This document shows, one piece after another, positions 45,641 through 56,432 of a stretch of DNA of 64,000 nucleotides. The notes below the pieces were generated by a model that worked only from the letters and a program-made list of their open reading frames with translations, had not been told where the DNA came from and made no database searches. The DNA comes from Kingdonia uniflora. Taxonomy: Eukaryota > Streptophyta > Magnoliopsida > Ranunculales > Circaeasteraceae. The first letter of the stretch is position 1. Each line of letters begins with the position of its first letter. The translations under genes and the position numbers were made by a program. The DNA lies in the NCBI GenBank assembly GCA_014058105.1, contig JACGCM010002198.1, positions 1 through 64,000 of the forward strand, given 5' to 3'.

Positions 45641-45835
45641 CACAACTATTTTGGAATACGTCCATGCTACCACGGTAGATTCGGGCAACTTACTTCTTGG
45701 ATAAAATAGGAACAACGACAATTAGGCAGTAAACTAGTGGCCAGGCTTTATGTCCTCCACATGTACTATTGCTTTGCTAAATAAATAAAAACAAATTTTT
45801 TATCAAAAATAAAATAAAATAAAAATATATTAATG

Positions 45836-46990
45836 TACCAGTGACAAATGATAAAAGACATCAGTTGTTCATTAGGGAAGGTTTCTATTATAGGAGGGAG
45901 TTTATCTGGCTGATCACCTAGTAGTAATCTATACAGGTGGTTAGCTATAACATTTTTAACTCCCATTTTGTTTCGAATTTTGATGTCAAATTCCTGCAGC
46001 AGTTGGACCCAATGGATCATACAGAACTTGGCATCTTAGCAAATATTTTATAGCTGAATGTTTAGTAAAAATTAAGATTTTGGATCCTAGTAGGTATGAC
46101 CAAAATTTTACTATAGCAAACACAACAATTAACAATTCTTTTTCAGTGGTAGTATAGTTTTGTTGTACTGTATCTAGCGTGCGACTGGCATAGTATATGA
46201 CATGTGCCTTTTCCATCTACTCTTTGTCCTAAAAAATGCTCCAACTGTATATTCAAAGGCGTTACACACTAAAGTCTTTAATAAATTATTTTTAAAATCC
46301 TGTATGGTTTAAGAAAGACTTGATGTCTTACACCCTTTTTGGCGGTGGTTGAGTGGAAATGATGTCGATCTTAGCTCTATCAACTTCTATCCCTATATTG
46401 GAGATGATGTCTCCCAACACAATGCCTTGTATCACCATGAAATAACATTTTTTTCAATTTAGAATTAGATTAGTCTTTGAACATCATTGAAGAACGAGGT
46501 CGAGGTAGGTTAAACATTCATCGAACGTGGACCCAAATATTGAGAAATTGTCCATGAAGGCATCCATAAATTTTTCTACCATATCAAAGAAAATACTCAT
46601 CACATACCATTGAAAGGTCGCGGATATATTGCATAGTTCAAATGGCATACGACGATATGCATAGGTTCCGTATGGGTCTATGAATGTGGTTTTTTTCTTG
46701 ATCTTCTGGTGCTATGGAAATCTAGTTATACCCTGAGTAGCCATCAAGAAAGTAATAATGAGACTTGCCTGCCAATCGTTCCAATATTTAGTCAATAAAC
46801 GGGAGGGGATAGTGATCCTTTCGTGTGACCGTGATTAGCTTCCGATGGTCGTTACATATATACCACCCTGTGGTCGTGCGAGTAGGCACTAACTCTTTAC
46901 TTTCATTTTCAAATAACGTGATTCCTGACTTCTCATTTTCTTGACCACCTCCATCATATTAGGATTTAGTTGCTTATGTATTTTGCAAAA
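45836..46990 (-). pseudogene. Gypsy-4 reverse transcriptase and RNase H, altered YxDD
   Basis: Reading the - strand from 46990: YGTYAYRRMPFELCN, YVMSIFFDMVEKFMDA, FMDNFSIFGSTFDECLTYLD (about 46565-46500), GIVLGDIISNIGIEVDRAKI, then RNase H in the open frame 46216-45986: HVIYYASRTLDTVQQNYTTT, EKELLIVVFAIVKFWSYLLG, and [20 protein letters not shown] further on. The RT box FMDDF is FMDNF here, the second catalytic Asp becoming Asn. A short deletion near 46260 removed the start of RNase H, and the usual TDH is TKH. LINE-2 interrupts the frame at 45835. Confidence 0.85.
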
Positions 46991-47439
46991 AATTTAGCAC
47001 TGTTTTCTAGGTGTATGCGATGTGTGCAAACGGCGGGACTAATTCACTTTAGATTGGTTATCGACCAACCTCTTGCCATCTTATTCTTCTTTAGAATACT
47101 TAAAAACTTATATTCCTAGTTGGCAGTTAAATTAGAAGCTATTATAACAGGGAGTGTCTCATTGTCAACTAGGTAGGCATACTTGAGGGTCTCAAGCAGC
47201 GTCGTAGGTCTAAGCTTTATAGGCTGCATAATGAAGGGTTTGGGTAAAGTTGTGGTATGGATAAGAGCTTCTAACCTAGTTCAAAATTTCCTATGTGGAG
47301 GTGTTAAATCTAGATATTTTGTTATTTCCTCAACTTGCTCAATCTCATCCAAATCTTCCCCTACGAGTGTGAGACAAGAATCCAATTGATTTTTTAAATA
47401 TGTTCATAGCAAGGAATCGCACACGTAGGTTTCAATGGT
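46991..47439 (-). other. Gypsy-4 protease-RT linker and RT start, broken
   Basis: Remains of MMEVVKKMRSQESR-like RT N-terminus and the acidic linker can be followed on the - strand with many stops. I see no other feature. Confidence 0.5.
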
Positions 47440-48320
47440 ATTGATGCCTATAAAAGTCATCCTTGTTTGCGATTTGGCTACGAAGGTTGAACACATTAAG
47501 GCTAACATTTAGAGTTCCCATAGACAGGTCTAGAACACCCGTGTGACAGTAAATCCCGGCATGGGTTGTAGCTAAGAATGGTTTTCCTAAAATGAGAAAG
47601 GATCTTTTTAGCTGTGTTTAATGCATCTGTGCCCATTAGGACAAAATCAACTGGGAATATGATTTCTCCGAATTTGATAAATACAGATTCAAGTATGCCC
47701 CATGGATGTTTTTCATATCTATTAGCCGGTTGTAATGTAATCTGAGTTGGTGCCATTTCTCACAATCCTAACACCTTCTAGATAGTATATGAAAGGACAT
47801 TAACACTAGCTCCAAAGTCTAGGAAGGTTCTGCCCACCCGATGATTTCCTTTTATGCATGGGATAGTTGGAGTACCTAGATCATAAAGTTTTGGTAGGGT
47901 AAGTGTCTCGGTGAGAAATACTTTCTTGTAGATGTTAAGATGGTGTTTCTTAGTGCACATTTCTTGAAGGAATTTGGCATAAATAAGAACGAGTTTATAG
48001 CTTCGAGCAACAAAATATTAATGTGAACGTGGGTTCTTACGTCCACCTTCGAAGCGCCGAGGATAAGGGACACAAAGAGTAAAGCATACTTTAGGTTTAA
48101 CAAGTGTTATGCCAGGATTCCTATTTATCGTTAGGTTAGTTAAGGGCTCACTAGTACTTATCTCACCGGGCTCATCCTCTGTTTCCTTAATCGTTCCTGA
48201 TGCATTTGATGTAGGGTTCAAGGTGTCCCCTTTTGATATTTCAACCTGGTTATCAACCATTTTACCGCTCTTGAGAGTAGTGATTACATGCACTTGTTTT
48301 ATTTATGAGGTTGATGCTTA
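47440..48320 (-). pseudogene. Gypsy-4 protease and gag-protease linker
   Basis: The - strand shows VCFTLCVPYPRRFEGGRK (linker, 48293-48018), MCTKKHHLNIYKKVFLTETL and TIPCIKGNHRVGRTFLDFGA, SVNVLSYTI with the catalytic D-F-G-A intact (47960-47778), then after a frame break TQITLQPANRYEKHP, FIKFGEIIFPVDFVLMGTDA. The following ILGRP-like motif is lost (ILSHFRKTIL). Same order as Gypsy-2 and more decayed. Confidence 0.82.
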
Positions 48321-48639
48321 ACCTTGAGTACCTCTAGGATTTATCTACGGTTGCTAAACAATTTCCCTTTTTCTAATTAGCTGACTTTGCCAAATAGGCT
48401 CCCTAATTGTTGTACTCTTTTTGATAAGGATTAAGAATGAAAGTTCATTCGATTTTTAAGAGATCCTATGCGAACTTCTACTCAACTTTCAAATTCCACG
48501 AATCAAGTTGTGAGTAGAATTCAAGGTGGGTACTGATTGTCATTCATTTGCCATGTACCTTGCTAGATAGGCCTAGAAGTACTAGTATGGCAGTTTCTGG
48601 TATAGAGTATTAACATGCTCCGTACTATTAAGTTTAGCG

Positions 48640-49720
48640 TAGAGGGGGTAGTCTTTCTCAATATGGTAAAATTTACCGCACGTCATACACAACTGTTGTA
48701 CATTATTCACTGGGGCGGGTGGAGTAGAGATTTTTTTTAATTTTCTTTGTAAGCACATCCATTTTTGGCATGAAGTGTCATGTTATAACCAATCTTTAGA
48801 ACTCCTCCCTTTTTGCTATGACCATTTTTATGGGGATAAAAGTCCCACTATTGGAATTTCTTTGCTAATATCGTAAATGCTTCATAAGCATTTTCAGGCT
48901 GAAGGTTTTGAAAATCACATGTGTGAATAAATTTTAACCTATATCAGTTATCGGGCGTAATGCCACTATAGAATATCTAAATGAAGTACTGAATTTCAAA
49001 ACTGTGATGTGGGAATCGGAAGAGAAGATCCTTGAATCTCCCCCAGGCTTCGTAAAATAATTCAGACTCGTCTTGGTGAAGTTCGATAATTTTGTTCTTG
49101 ACAAGTAGAGTTTTTGCCATAGTGAAGAATTTTGACGTGGAATTCTTTGAAAGTTTGTCCCATTTTCTAATTGATGAATGGGCTAATGAGTCTAACCATC
49201 GAGCCGCTTTCTCTTTTAAAGATAAAGGGAAAAGATAGTGGCGAAGAGATTCCCCTTTGACGTTCTGATAGTGTGAAAGTGAGCATATCTTTCTGAAGCT
49301 TTTTATGTGCCTATAAGGACATTCATTATCAAACCCGTGATAGGTAGGAAGTATGTTAATGACACCCAATTTGATCTCCTAGCTTTGAGCTACAATGTCA
49401 AGCAAGACAATACATGTAGGTATTGTGCCTACCTTGGGGGTCCAATAATCTCGTAGGGATTTTTGAGCCATAGGAGGATCGATGTTTAATTTAACTGTTA
49501 ACTGAATGTAGTCAATTCAACTTAAATCAATTTCCTCTAGATTGTCGCCTTGTACGGTCCCTATACAACTACTACGACGGCGTCTTCTAATGTGTCCCTT
49601 ACGTAGGGCAGAAGGCCTGTTAACTAGGACTGGTTCTAGTAAACCTCTAAACCATTTTTCTACTCTAGCCCAATATATATCATGCACTAACTACTACTAA
49701 CTAATGACTAAATTTAAATT
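48640..49720 (-). pseudogene. Gypsy-4 gag
   Basis: Starting on the - strand at about 49680 with MIYIGLE (equivalent to MINWTREGKR of Gypsy-2) and RPSALRKGHIRRRRRSS, then AQKSLRDYWTPKVGTIPT, and the open capsid frame 49369-48977: ILPTYHGFDNECPYRHIKSF, HYLFPLSLKEKAARWLDSLA, FFTMAKTLLVKNKIIELHQD and ELFYEAWGRFKDLLFRFPHH. A decayed zinc knuckle near 48700-48655 reads CMTCGKFYHIEKDY, with the last Cys replaced by Tyr. The right edge at 49720 is an abrupt join to Copia-2 gag with no LTR, so the 5' LTR and leader were lost. Confidence 0.85.
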
Positions 49721-50670
49721 AGGCCTTGTCAGCCGCCTACTGATAAACCTCTCCTTTCTTATTTAGCCAATTTTTGTAAGAATGACAGTCCTGCTTTACA
49801 TGGCCTTTCTTCTTGTAAAAGAAACATTCTATAGCTGATAAGGTAGTTGCTGATGAAGTCATATTCTACTTCCCGTTCCCATTCTCATTCCCTAACGAGA
49901 ACTCTGCCCTAGACCAGACTTAAAACCGTTCTTCTTTGTAGAACCTTGACTCTTGAACTTCTTTTCGTGAGAATTGATGGACAAGTGCTTTATGGACGTA
50001 GTCAGATGAGCCGATTCTTCTTAACTTTTCTTCTGTCGTTCTTCCTCACAAACCAATGCTACAATCAACTCATTCATTTACCAAGTCTTCTCCTAATTCT
50101 GGTAGTGAACTTGGAACATCACAAAATTTTTGGAAGAGACCAAACTACTAAGTAAACCATCAACGTATCATCAATAGTGAGACCGAGTTCTTTCAAAGTA
50201 AGAACTAACTTGGAGATCTTAAGATTCCCCGAGCATATATTTCCACTGTCGTCATACTTCAGCAATAAAAGCTGATATAAGTTACTATACTGCCTACCCT
50301 TGACAGAACCCTCGAACTATTTCTGAATGGCATCTAACAGTTCCTTTGCATTACCTTTCTCATCGATACCGCCCCGCATAATAAGTTCGATGGAAGAATG
50401 AATGATGAGATTTTCCATTTTATTGGCTTCGGCCCATTTAGTATAGGTCACTTTCTCAGCATCAGAAGAGGTATCTCTGAGATCCGTGGGCTTGGCTTCA
50501 GTGAGGACAAAATCAAAATAAAGGTAGCCTAGGGCAATCTGGATCTTAAGCTTCTAGTTAGAGTAGTTTGAGTCTGTCAAGGTCTCAATATTAGTTAGTT
50601 GGTTTTGGATCATAGGGTCTATAGCTGCATAAACCAAAGAGTTATATTAGGACGTGCAAAAAATAAATTA
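49721..50670 (-). pseudogene. Copia-2 gag
   Basis: Reading the - strand from 50670: MQL then DPMIQNQLTNIETLTDSNYS-like start, ALGYLYFDFVLTEAKPTDL, KWAEANKMENLIIHSSIELI, YQLLLLKYDDSGNICSGNLK and LKELGLTIDDTLMVYLVV, the Copia gag (UBN2-like) domain, then the zinc knuckle CFFYKKKGHVKQDCHSYKNW (about 49815-49770). Frames shift several times, and the intact protein cannot be made. It ends at about 49721 in ADKA, where Gypsy-4 gag begins. Copia-1 retains only the last quarter of the same protein. Confidence 0.82.
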
Positions 50671-51115
50671 CATCCACGTTTAACTTAATCTGTAAAAGAT
50701 CTATAACTTGATGTCTTTAATCTCGATCCTATATGATGTTAGGATGGTCGAGTCAGAGTGCATATTATATTTATGGTGTTAACTTTATACTCTGTAGGTC
50801 CAGCAATGTATCTTCGAATCCCTCCTTTGGCTGGTGATTTGACATATATTGCCCCCTAGTTGGTGATCACTCAGGCTCAAGACTAGACTGACCACTTATA
50901 GTTTGACTCGAGACACTTCCCCGCCTTTAGGCCAAGGGTTATCTTCATCTCCCCATACTGTGTAGCCTATCTTGACTCACAAATTAATTAGAATTTTCTT
51001 AGCCTCCTTTGGGTGGTCTAATTATTTTAAGTTTAATTAGTGCAAAGTAGTCTTAATGAGAATTTACTAGAGAGTCTAAACATTAGAAGAAACGTTGAAC
51101 TCCATAGATAAACCT
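50671..51115 (-). other. Copia-2 leader segment upstream of gag
   Basis: Non-coding. It lies between the gag start and repeat R1 in the same orientation and is missing from Copia-4, where R2 joins the gag knuckle directly. On the - strand the segment ends with ttggtttatgcag just before the coding part, which resembles a 3' splice site; whether Copia RNA is spliced here is unknown. Confidence 0.4.
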
Positions 51116-51507
51116 CATTTGGGTGTATTTGCCCATTTTATTTCTCATCTTCCTAACGACTATTTGATCTCACTTAAACCCCATTGAAGATTCTTGGGCA
51201 TTAAATCCTTATATCATGAATAATATATTATAGCTAATTCTAGATACGATTATCTAATTAATAATAAATATGAGTGATTTGTTGCTTAAATTTCTCATTA
51301 CTAATTTATAGTAATTCCTTAAAAGAGTTGCCTCATTATGAAGCACAACATGATCATAAGTAGGAGCTTATAATAATAAGTAAGAGCAAAAATCCATTAC
51401 AAAAAATTGTATATAACATGATAACACAATAGTTGATAATTTATCTTTAATGATAATAACATCTTTTTCTTGTTGAACAGGCCAAAATTCATGGGTCGCC
51501 TAGGTTA
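51116..51507 (-). repeat. R1: 390-bp Copia leader repeat (copy in Copia-2)
   Basis: It matches 56041-56432 at high identity (about 95% by eye): ttgggtgtatttgcccattt ... ggtcgcctaggttaaatcc in plus orientation. Both copies lie upstream (on the - strand) of Copia gag sequence, so the simplest reading is that it is part of the family's 5' leader. Its right end at 51507 is the join with Copia-3, which points the other way. Confidence 0.7.
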
Positions 51508-52170
51508 AATCCAACTGATATTCCGATCAGTGTTGCTATGCTTCTGCATTTATTTGATATTGACACTGTGAAGAGTATAATTCCAGACCCTGTCGTAGCA
51601 CCAGTTCTCCCTTAGATTTTTCCTCCACCCGCACCTGTTCAGTTTCCTGTCGTTCCACCTCCAGCCCGGCCTCTTACTCCTACTCGAAGATCCCCTAGAG
51701 AGAGGCGTTTAACTATTTCTTCAGGTTATCATCTTTATTCAGTTGAAGGGGAATTATGTAATTTTGAGGATCCAATATATTTTAGTTCGGTTATGGGTAG
51801 TTGTTTTGCAAATTAGTGTTGTAATACCATGACGGATGAGATATATTTTATGTCTCACAACTCTGTATGGGAGTTGACACTTTTACATGAAGGATCTAAG
51901 GTAGTTAAATGCAAATGGATCATTGTGTATACGTCAATCAAAGTGGGGGATATTTTACATTTATAGTTTTGTACCCAACATCAGTTTTGTTGTTGGGATG
52001 TTAGGAATTAAGGTACTAATAGAACCCTTCTAATATTCACTGGCAGGCAGCCAAAATGGTTCTTTGCTATTTAATTAGGATAAAAGATTACAGATTGGTT
52101 TATAAGAGATCGGATGAGCTTATGATTTTGGGCTACTCTGACTCAGATTTTGCTAGAGTCTCTTTGAGGA
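51508..52170 (+). pseudogene. Copia-3 linker, RT and RNase H remnants
   Basis: The + strand begins in the integrase-RT linker (PTDIPISVAMLLHLFDIDTV, matching Copia-1 from 13150), then RRSPRERRLTISSGYHLYSV, RT start NTMTDEIYFMSHNSVWELTL, LHEGSKVVKCKWI, and after a large deletion WQAAKMVLCYLIRIKDYRLV, YKRSDELMILGYSDSDFAR. The frame then jumps out of RNase H directly into 3' untranslated sequence (SLRTALLRGSS), so RNase H is also truncated. No catalytic centre remains. Confidence 0.8.
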
Positions 52171-52879
52171 CCGCTCTTTTACGTGGGAGTAGTTATTGTT
52201 TAATTTTTGGTACTGTTACTGCATTAGGATTTTTTATCAATGTGAGAAAAATTTCTGATTATTATTTTAGTCAACATTCAGACTTGATTTTGATTATTTA
52301 GCTGTTATTATATTTGAATCCGTTATAATATGTGCACATATTCAGTTTAAATTATGTAATTACAATAAAGTTTTAGATACGAGTGATTTTATCACATGAC
52401 GGTTGTCTAAGTATCAAGTGCCTATAAAGAATACTGAAAGATTTCTCAAGTTTGCTTAGGCTGGATATGGGTAGGCTCCACATCCTTTGGCCTTTATTTT
52501 AGTATGAGCGAAGGTCTTTGCATGACGGTTTGTCTAAGTATTGAAATGACATGTGTCGGGTAAACACATATTGCGGGATACTAATGAAAATTTACCAACA
52601 CATCATTAAGGTGTACATTTGCAATTTACATACTAAACTCCACCAGTAAAGATATTGTATTTGAAAGCTATTGAGGTCACTTGCCTAATGTCCACGATAT
52701 GAATTAGGCATGTACTCAAAGGCCTGACCAAAATTTCTCCGCGAACCGTGTTAGCCATCTTTGTAGTCGTAGAGTAACATTCAGGCTAAAAAAAGGATGG
52801 CCATCTATTTATTTTTTTAAATATGTGAATCAGGCTAAAAATATTATTCTTAAAATCGAGTTATGGCCAAGTGGAAGAT
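52171..52879 (+). other. Copia-3 3' untranslated region and polypurine tract
   Basis: Homologous throughout to 14116-14893 of Copia-1, ending in aagtggaagat just before the LTR. Confidence 0.75.
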
Positions 52880-53247
52880 TATTGGATTTTCAATCTATAC
52901 CGACACTACTTTTCTTATTCACAAGCACACGTGTTAATAGGTCGTATAGGTGTTATTGGTTGTACCCAATTGTTACACCAAGTTAAGGTAGGTGGGACCT
53001 AGTGTTACTCTTTATTAGGGTTTGAGGGTATAATGGGAAGACCACTTTAACCCTATCAGGTTAAATAGAGATAAAGTCCCTCTTGGAGGTTACAACACAG
53101 AAAACCATCCTATTGAGGTCTGCAACCAATCCAAGGAAAGACTCTACTCAAGAACAGTAGGATTTTCATAGAGTAGAAGAAAAGGTTAGTATAATCTCCT
53201 TTACTTATGCAATTATTGATCATAGTTATTATATGAAATTTCCAACA
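52880..53247 (+). repeat. Copia-3 3' LTR
   Basis: A 368-bp LTR that pairs with 14894-15269 and, inverted, 57617-57978. It starts TATTGGATTTTC (TG mutated to TA) and ends TTTCCAACA. Confidence 0.85.
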
Positions 53248-53469
53248 TAACACTTTAGGGTTTTAAAGTCTGCTTTTGTTCGATGATAAAAAGTAAAGAG
53301 AGTGAAATGCGAGAACTTTGAAGGGAAGGGGAAAATAAGAAAAAGGCAAACCCGATAACTTGGAAAATTATAATAATAAAGAAATGATTGTACACGTAGA
53401 AGAATGAAGGTAGTTTCGTCGTTTCTTAGAGACGGAATACGAACTCGTAATTTCATGTCATCTTTTAAT
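53248..53469. other. Unassigned flank
   Basis: Non-coding AT-rich DNA between the Copia-3 LTR and the Gypsy gag fragment. I see nothing definite in it. Confidence 0.3.
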
Positions 53470-54125
53470 GATTTTGGTGTATATATTCATGGTACCTATT
53501 CCGTCAAATGTCTCAATAATCGTAATTTTCAGCGATGATGACACTCCTTCTCTTAATTCGTTAAATTTCGATGCATCATCCAAAGCTCCACCAAATTTAT
53601 TTTCGTACAATAAACACAAATGTGACCAAATTCTCAAATTTGTGGGGGGATTCTCACGACATCAAGCGGAGCCTATTATGTTGCTAGATGTACCCAACTT
53701 TCTCATCTCGATTCGACATTGGTAAATGCTTAGAAGATCCATATCTTTACATTAACAAATTCTTAGAAGCCTCATCCACTTTTTACTATAAGAATTGTTC
53801 AGATGATTCTGTTTACTTGCATTTATTTCATTTTTCTTTCAAAGAAAAAGAAAAGCTTTGGTTGTGTTCACTGCCCTCTTCCACTATCACAACATGAGAG
53901 ATGCTACAAATGACATTTTTAAGGAAATTATTTCCTCACCATAAAACAAACCTCTTGCGTTGTGAAATCCAAATGTTTACCCAAAAAGAGAGAAAAGATT
54001 TCAATGATAGTTAGGAGAGATATAGAAATCTATTATTTAAGTGTCACAATCATGTTCTTGACAAATAACAACAAGGACAAGGTTATTATAATGGGCTATC
54101 CTAAATTAATAAGCAAATGATATGC
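53470..54125 (+). pseudogene. Gypsy gag fragment of another subfamily
   Basis: The + strand reads YPTFSSRFDIGKCLEDPYLY, INKFLEASSTFYYKNCSDDS, VYLHLFHFSFKEKEKLWLCS and LPSSTITT, then a stop, FLRKLFPHHKTNLLRCEIQM, and with a frame change ERYRNLLFKCHNHVLDK and GYYNGLS. This is the same capsid domain as in Gypsy-1, -2 and -4 (compare ERYKDLLSQCPHHGFEKQY) but clearly different in sequence. No LTR belongs to it in the window. Confidence 0.75.
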
Positions 54126-55067
54126 AAGATGTGGAGGTTCCATAATATGGAAGTCCTCTGGTGAAGCATGGGATCTGATAAGTATAGAGGTTTTACATTT
54201 TAAAGCATCTAAAATAAGTCATTTCGGCCGTTGAGTTAATAATAATAAGTATGAATAATGACTATGTTATCTATTTTTAGGATTCTAGACCCTCTTAAGA
54301 ACTTGATTGAAAACATGAGTAAAAAGCCTTATAAAGCCTTCTTTATGCATTCCATATTCCAGATGTGGGAATTTATTGTAGCAGAAATTCCAGTGCCTGC
54401 TGCCGCCGGGGATCAGAAGTTGAGTTTACAGTTCAAGCTTTGATTAAGCATCAACTTCCAATTAGGGAACCATTTTTAAGTAACTTTTATTTCTCTAGCG
54501 TGTTTTGGGTTATTTATATATAAAAAAGAAAATTAATATAAATTTAGTTTTCTTTTATTTTAGTTTATTGGCTTAGTAGATTGTTTAAATTTTGTACTGC
54601 TTAGTAAAGGTAGTAACAAAGTTTAGAGTTGCACCATGTGAATGAAACTCTTATAACAAAAGTTCCATCACACAGATTCTGATAATTATCACTATCGGCC
54701 TTAAATAATTAAAACTTAATATCTAGTTGAATATTTCCATGGAAATTTATCACCTGTAGAATTTGGAGATACCGGGCCTAAGTATCGACCATGGATTTGT
54801 AGGAAACATTTAAGTAGACCTTGCTAGCTGTTGATAGGAGATGTGACGTCAATGGAAATGGGTATTTATGACCAAAAAAGTGGCCCACCTATGGCTCGAG
54901 GCTTTACGTAGAGTTCGAACCGATCACCTGCCTGTGATTCCACACTAGAACAAATAAGCTTTTGTGTATGAATCAAACACCTGGAGCCAAACCTAGGTAC
55001 CTTCTACTATACACATATAGAGATTATAAGGATACCCATAATTATATTTAAAAAGGTTGATCGTGTT
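54126..55067. other. Unassigned DNA with one exon-like end
   Basis: There is no transposon domain. A short + frame near 54290-54443 reads LDPLKNLIENMSKKPYKAFF, MHSIFQMWEFIVAEIPVPAA and stops after SLQFKL. It is preceded by tttttag, which could be a splice acceptor. I do not recognise it. The remainder is non-coding. Confidence 0.3.
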
Positions 55068-55239
55068 CGATTGGCATTCTGTTGTAGTGTTAATTTAAAT
55101 TTAGTCATTAGTTAGTAGTAGTTAGTGCATGATATATATTGGGCTAGAGTAGAAAAATGTCTTAGAGGTTTACTCAAACCAGTCCCAATTAACGGGCCTT
55201 CTGCCCTACGTAAGGGACACTACAACAGAATGCCAATCG
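55068..55239. repeat. Perfect 22-bp inverted repeat with CACTA signature around a Gypsy gag fragment
   Basis: 55068-55089 is the exact reverse complement of 55218-55239, whose first bases are CACTACAACAGAATG. Both copies have the CACTA end facing inward, so they look like the right end of one CACTA-like element and the left end of another. Between them (55090-55217) is a 128-bp stretch homologous to the Gypsy-4 gag start at 49590-49720 in the opposite orientation. Confidence 0.8.
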
Positions 55240-55495
55240 TAAAGATAAACTATTTATGAATAGTCGTTATGAAGATTTAGAAAATAGTGATAAAACTTTA
55301 CGAACAGATCAATCGGTCAATATGAAATCTCCATTAAACGGTGGAGAATCTATCTATGAATAGTCATTAGGAAAAGCTATCTATGAATAGTCGTTAGGAA
55401 GATTCAAAAAATAGTGATAAAACTTTACGAATAGATCTTATTAGGATTTATCACTAGGATAGTTTATCTATTCATAGAGTTTTATCACTAGAACT
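55218..55495 (+). mobile_element. CACTA-2: terminus and subterminal repeats
   Basis: It begins CACTACAACAGAATG. The motif ctatgaatagtcgttagga(a)ga and the linked tagtgataaaactttacga recur several times, alternating, over about 250 bp, as in CACTA subterminal regions. An inverted copy of 55278-55360 lies at 58184-58266. It ends where Copia-4 integrase sequence starts, near 55496; no matching opposite terminus is visible there, so the copy is truncated or its end has decayed. Confidence 0.55.
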
Positions 55496-56040
55496 TCTCC
55501 CAGTCCATAGATGATCCAGGAGTAGTGTACTGGGCTACAATACCCTGATCCAGCAAAAGCTAATAAAATGGTCCCTAATGTTGGCCGCTTTGATCGATCA
55601 TACTATTATACTCGCCTCCTTGATCTGATCGGACAACCTTAATCTCTAACCTCTTCCTAGAAATATGTCCTAGTCGTTTGTGTCATAGCATCGAAGATAG
55701 CTCTAAACACTAGAGTATTTAGAAGTATAAGAAGTACTAGCCTTAGAAGATAAACATAATAGTAAAGCCTAAAAGAATGATCAAGAGATAGACGTTGTAA
55801 CCCAAAAAATAAAATTAATAAATAATTGAAAGAGTACAGCCGAGAAACTGAAACTAAAGATCGTCTTATCGATAGAACATAAAAGGTGTATGACAAATTT
55901 AAAGTAACACCCGTGTCTAAAACCAAGCAAAAAATGCTAACAAACTCAATTGAAAAGTGTCAAGCATCACCCAAGAAAATTTTCTCATTAGGCCTTGTCG
56001 GCCGCCTGCTGTTGAACCCTTCCTTTCTTATTTGGAATTG
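55496..56040 (-). pseudogene. Copia-4 gag knuckle end, GAG-pre-integrase and integrase pieces
   Basis: On the - strand: end of gag (NKKGRVQQQAADKA-like, 56040-55985), then protease-side VLDTGVTLNLSYTFYVLSIR and RRSLVSVSRL (55926-55657), YYYVYLLRLVL, and after a deletion of most of GAG-pre-integrase, VVRSDQGGEYNSMIDQ and GIVAQYTTPGSSM (about 55640-55500), the integrase core around the second Asp. It runs into CACTA-2. Corresponding regions in Copia-1 are at 1380-2111. Confidence 0.75.
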
Positions 56041-56432
56041 TTGGGTGTATTTGCCCATTTTATATCCCATCTTCCTAACGACTATTTGATCTCACTTAAA
56101 CCCCATTGGAGATTCTTGGGCATTAAATCCCTATATCATGAATATATTATAGCTAATTCTAGATACGATTATCTAATTAATAATAAATATTAGTGATTTG
56201 TTGCTTAAATTTCTCATTACTAATTTATAGTAATTCCTTAAAAGAGTCGCCTCATTATGAAGCACAACATGATCAAAAGTAGGAGCTTATAATAATAAGT
56301 AAGAGCAAAAATCCATTACAAAAATTGCATATATCATGATAACACAATAGTTGATCTAACAACTATCATGATAATAACATCTTTTTCTTGTTGAACAGGC
56401 CAAAATTCATGGGTCGCCTAGGTTAAATCCAT
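56041..56432 (-). repeat. R2: 390-bp Copia leader repeat (copy in Copia-4)
   Basis: Matches R1 (51116-51507) closely. Here it joins the gag zinc-knuckle region directly on its left, showing that Copia-4 lost the second leader segment and most of gag. Confidence 0.7.

Larger units (their letters stand above)
39926..45825 (+). mobile_element. LINE-2: full-length but degenerate L1-type LINE inserted in Gypsy-4
   Basis: It contains a 5' region, ORF1 (DUF4283-like with zinc knuckle), ORF2 with endonuclease, RT, zf-RVT and RNase H, and an A-rich 3' end (aataaataaaaac ... aaaataaaataaaa). Flanks 39916-39925 (tatatcgatg) and 45826-45835 (tatattaatg) match at 8 of 10 positions and fit a decayed target-site duplication. 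The flanking Gypsy-4 pol frame continues from one side to the other (CHWYINI / DIENYIA). There are many stops and frameshifts, so it is inactive. Confidence 0.9.

Noticed and set aside
51505..51540. That repeat R is continuous Copia-3 coding sequence (GSPRLNPTDIPIS resembling GSETRSPTAILIS)
   Set aside because: R also occurs at 56041-56432, where different DNA follows it, and both R copies sit upstream of gag on the - strand. The resemblance across 51507 is short and probably chance.
54890..54960. A tRNA gene suggested by gagttcgaaccgatcacc
   Set aside because: It resembles a T-loop only; no acceptor, D or anticodon stems can be formed around it.
55218..55529. A complete small CACTA element from CACTAC at 55218 to GTAGTG at 55529
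   Set aside because: The GTAGTG at 55524-55529 is inside the Copia-4 integrase motif QYTTPG on the - strand, so it is coding sequence and not a terminus. Only the six tip bases match.
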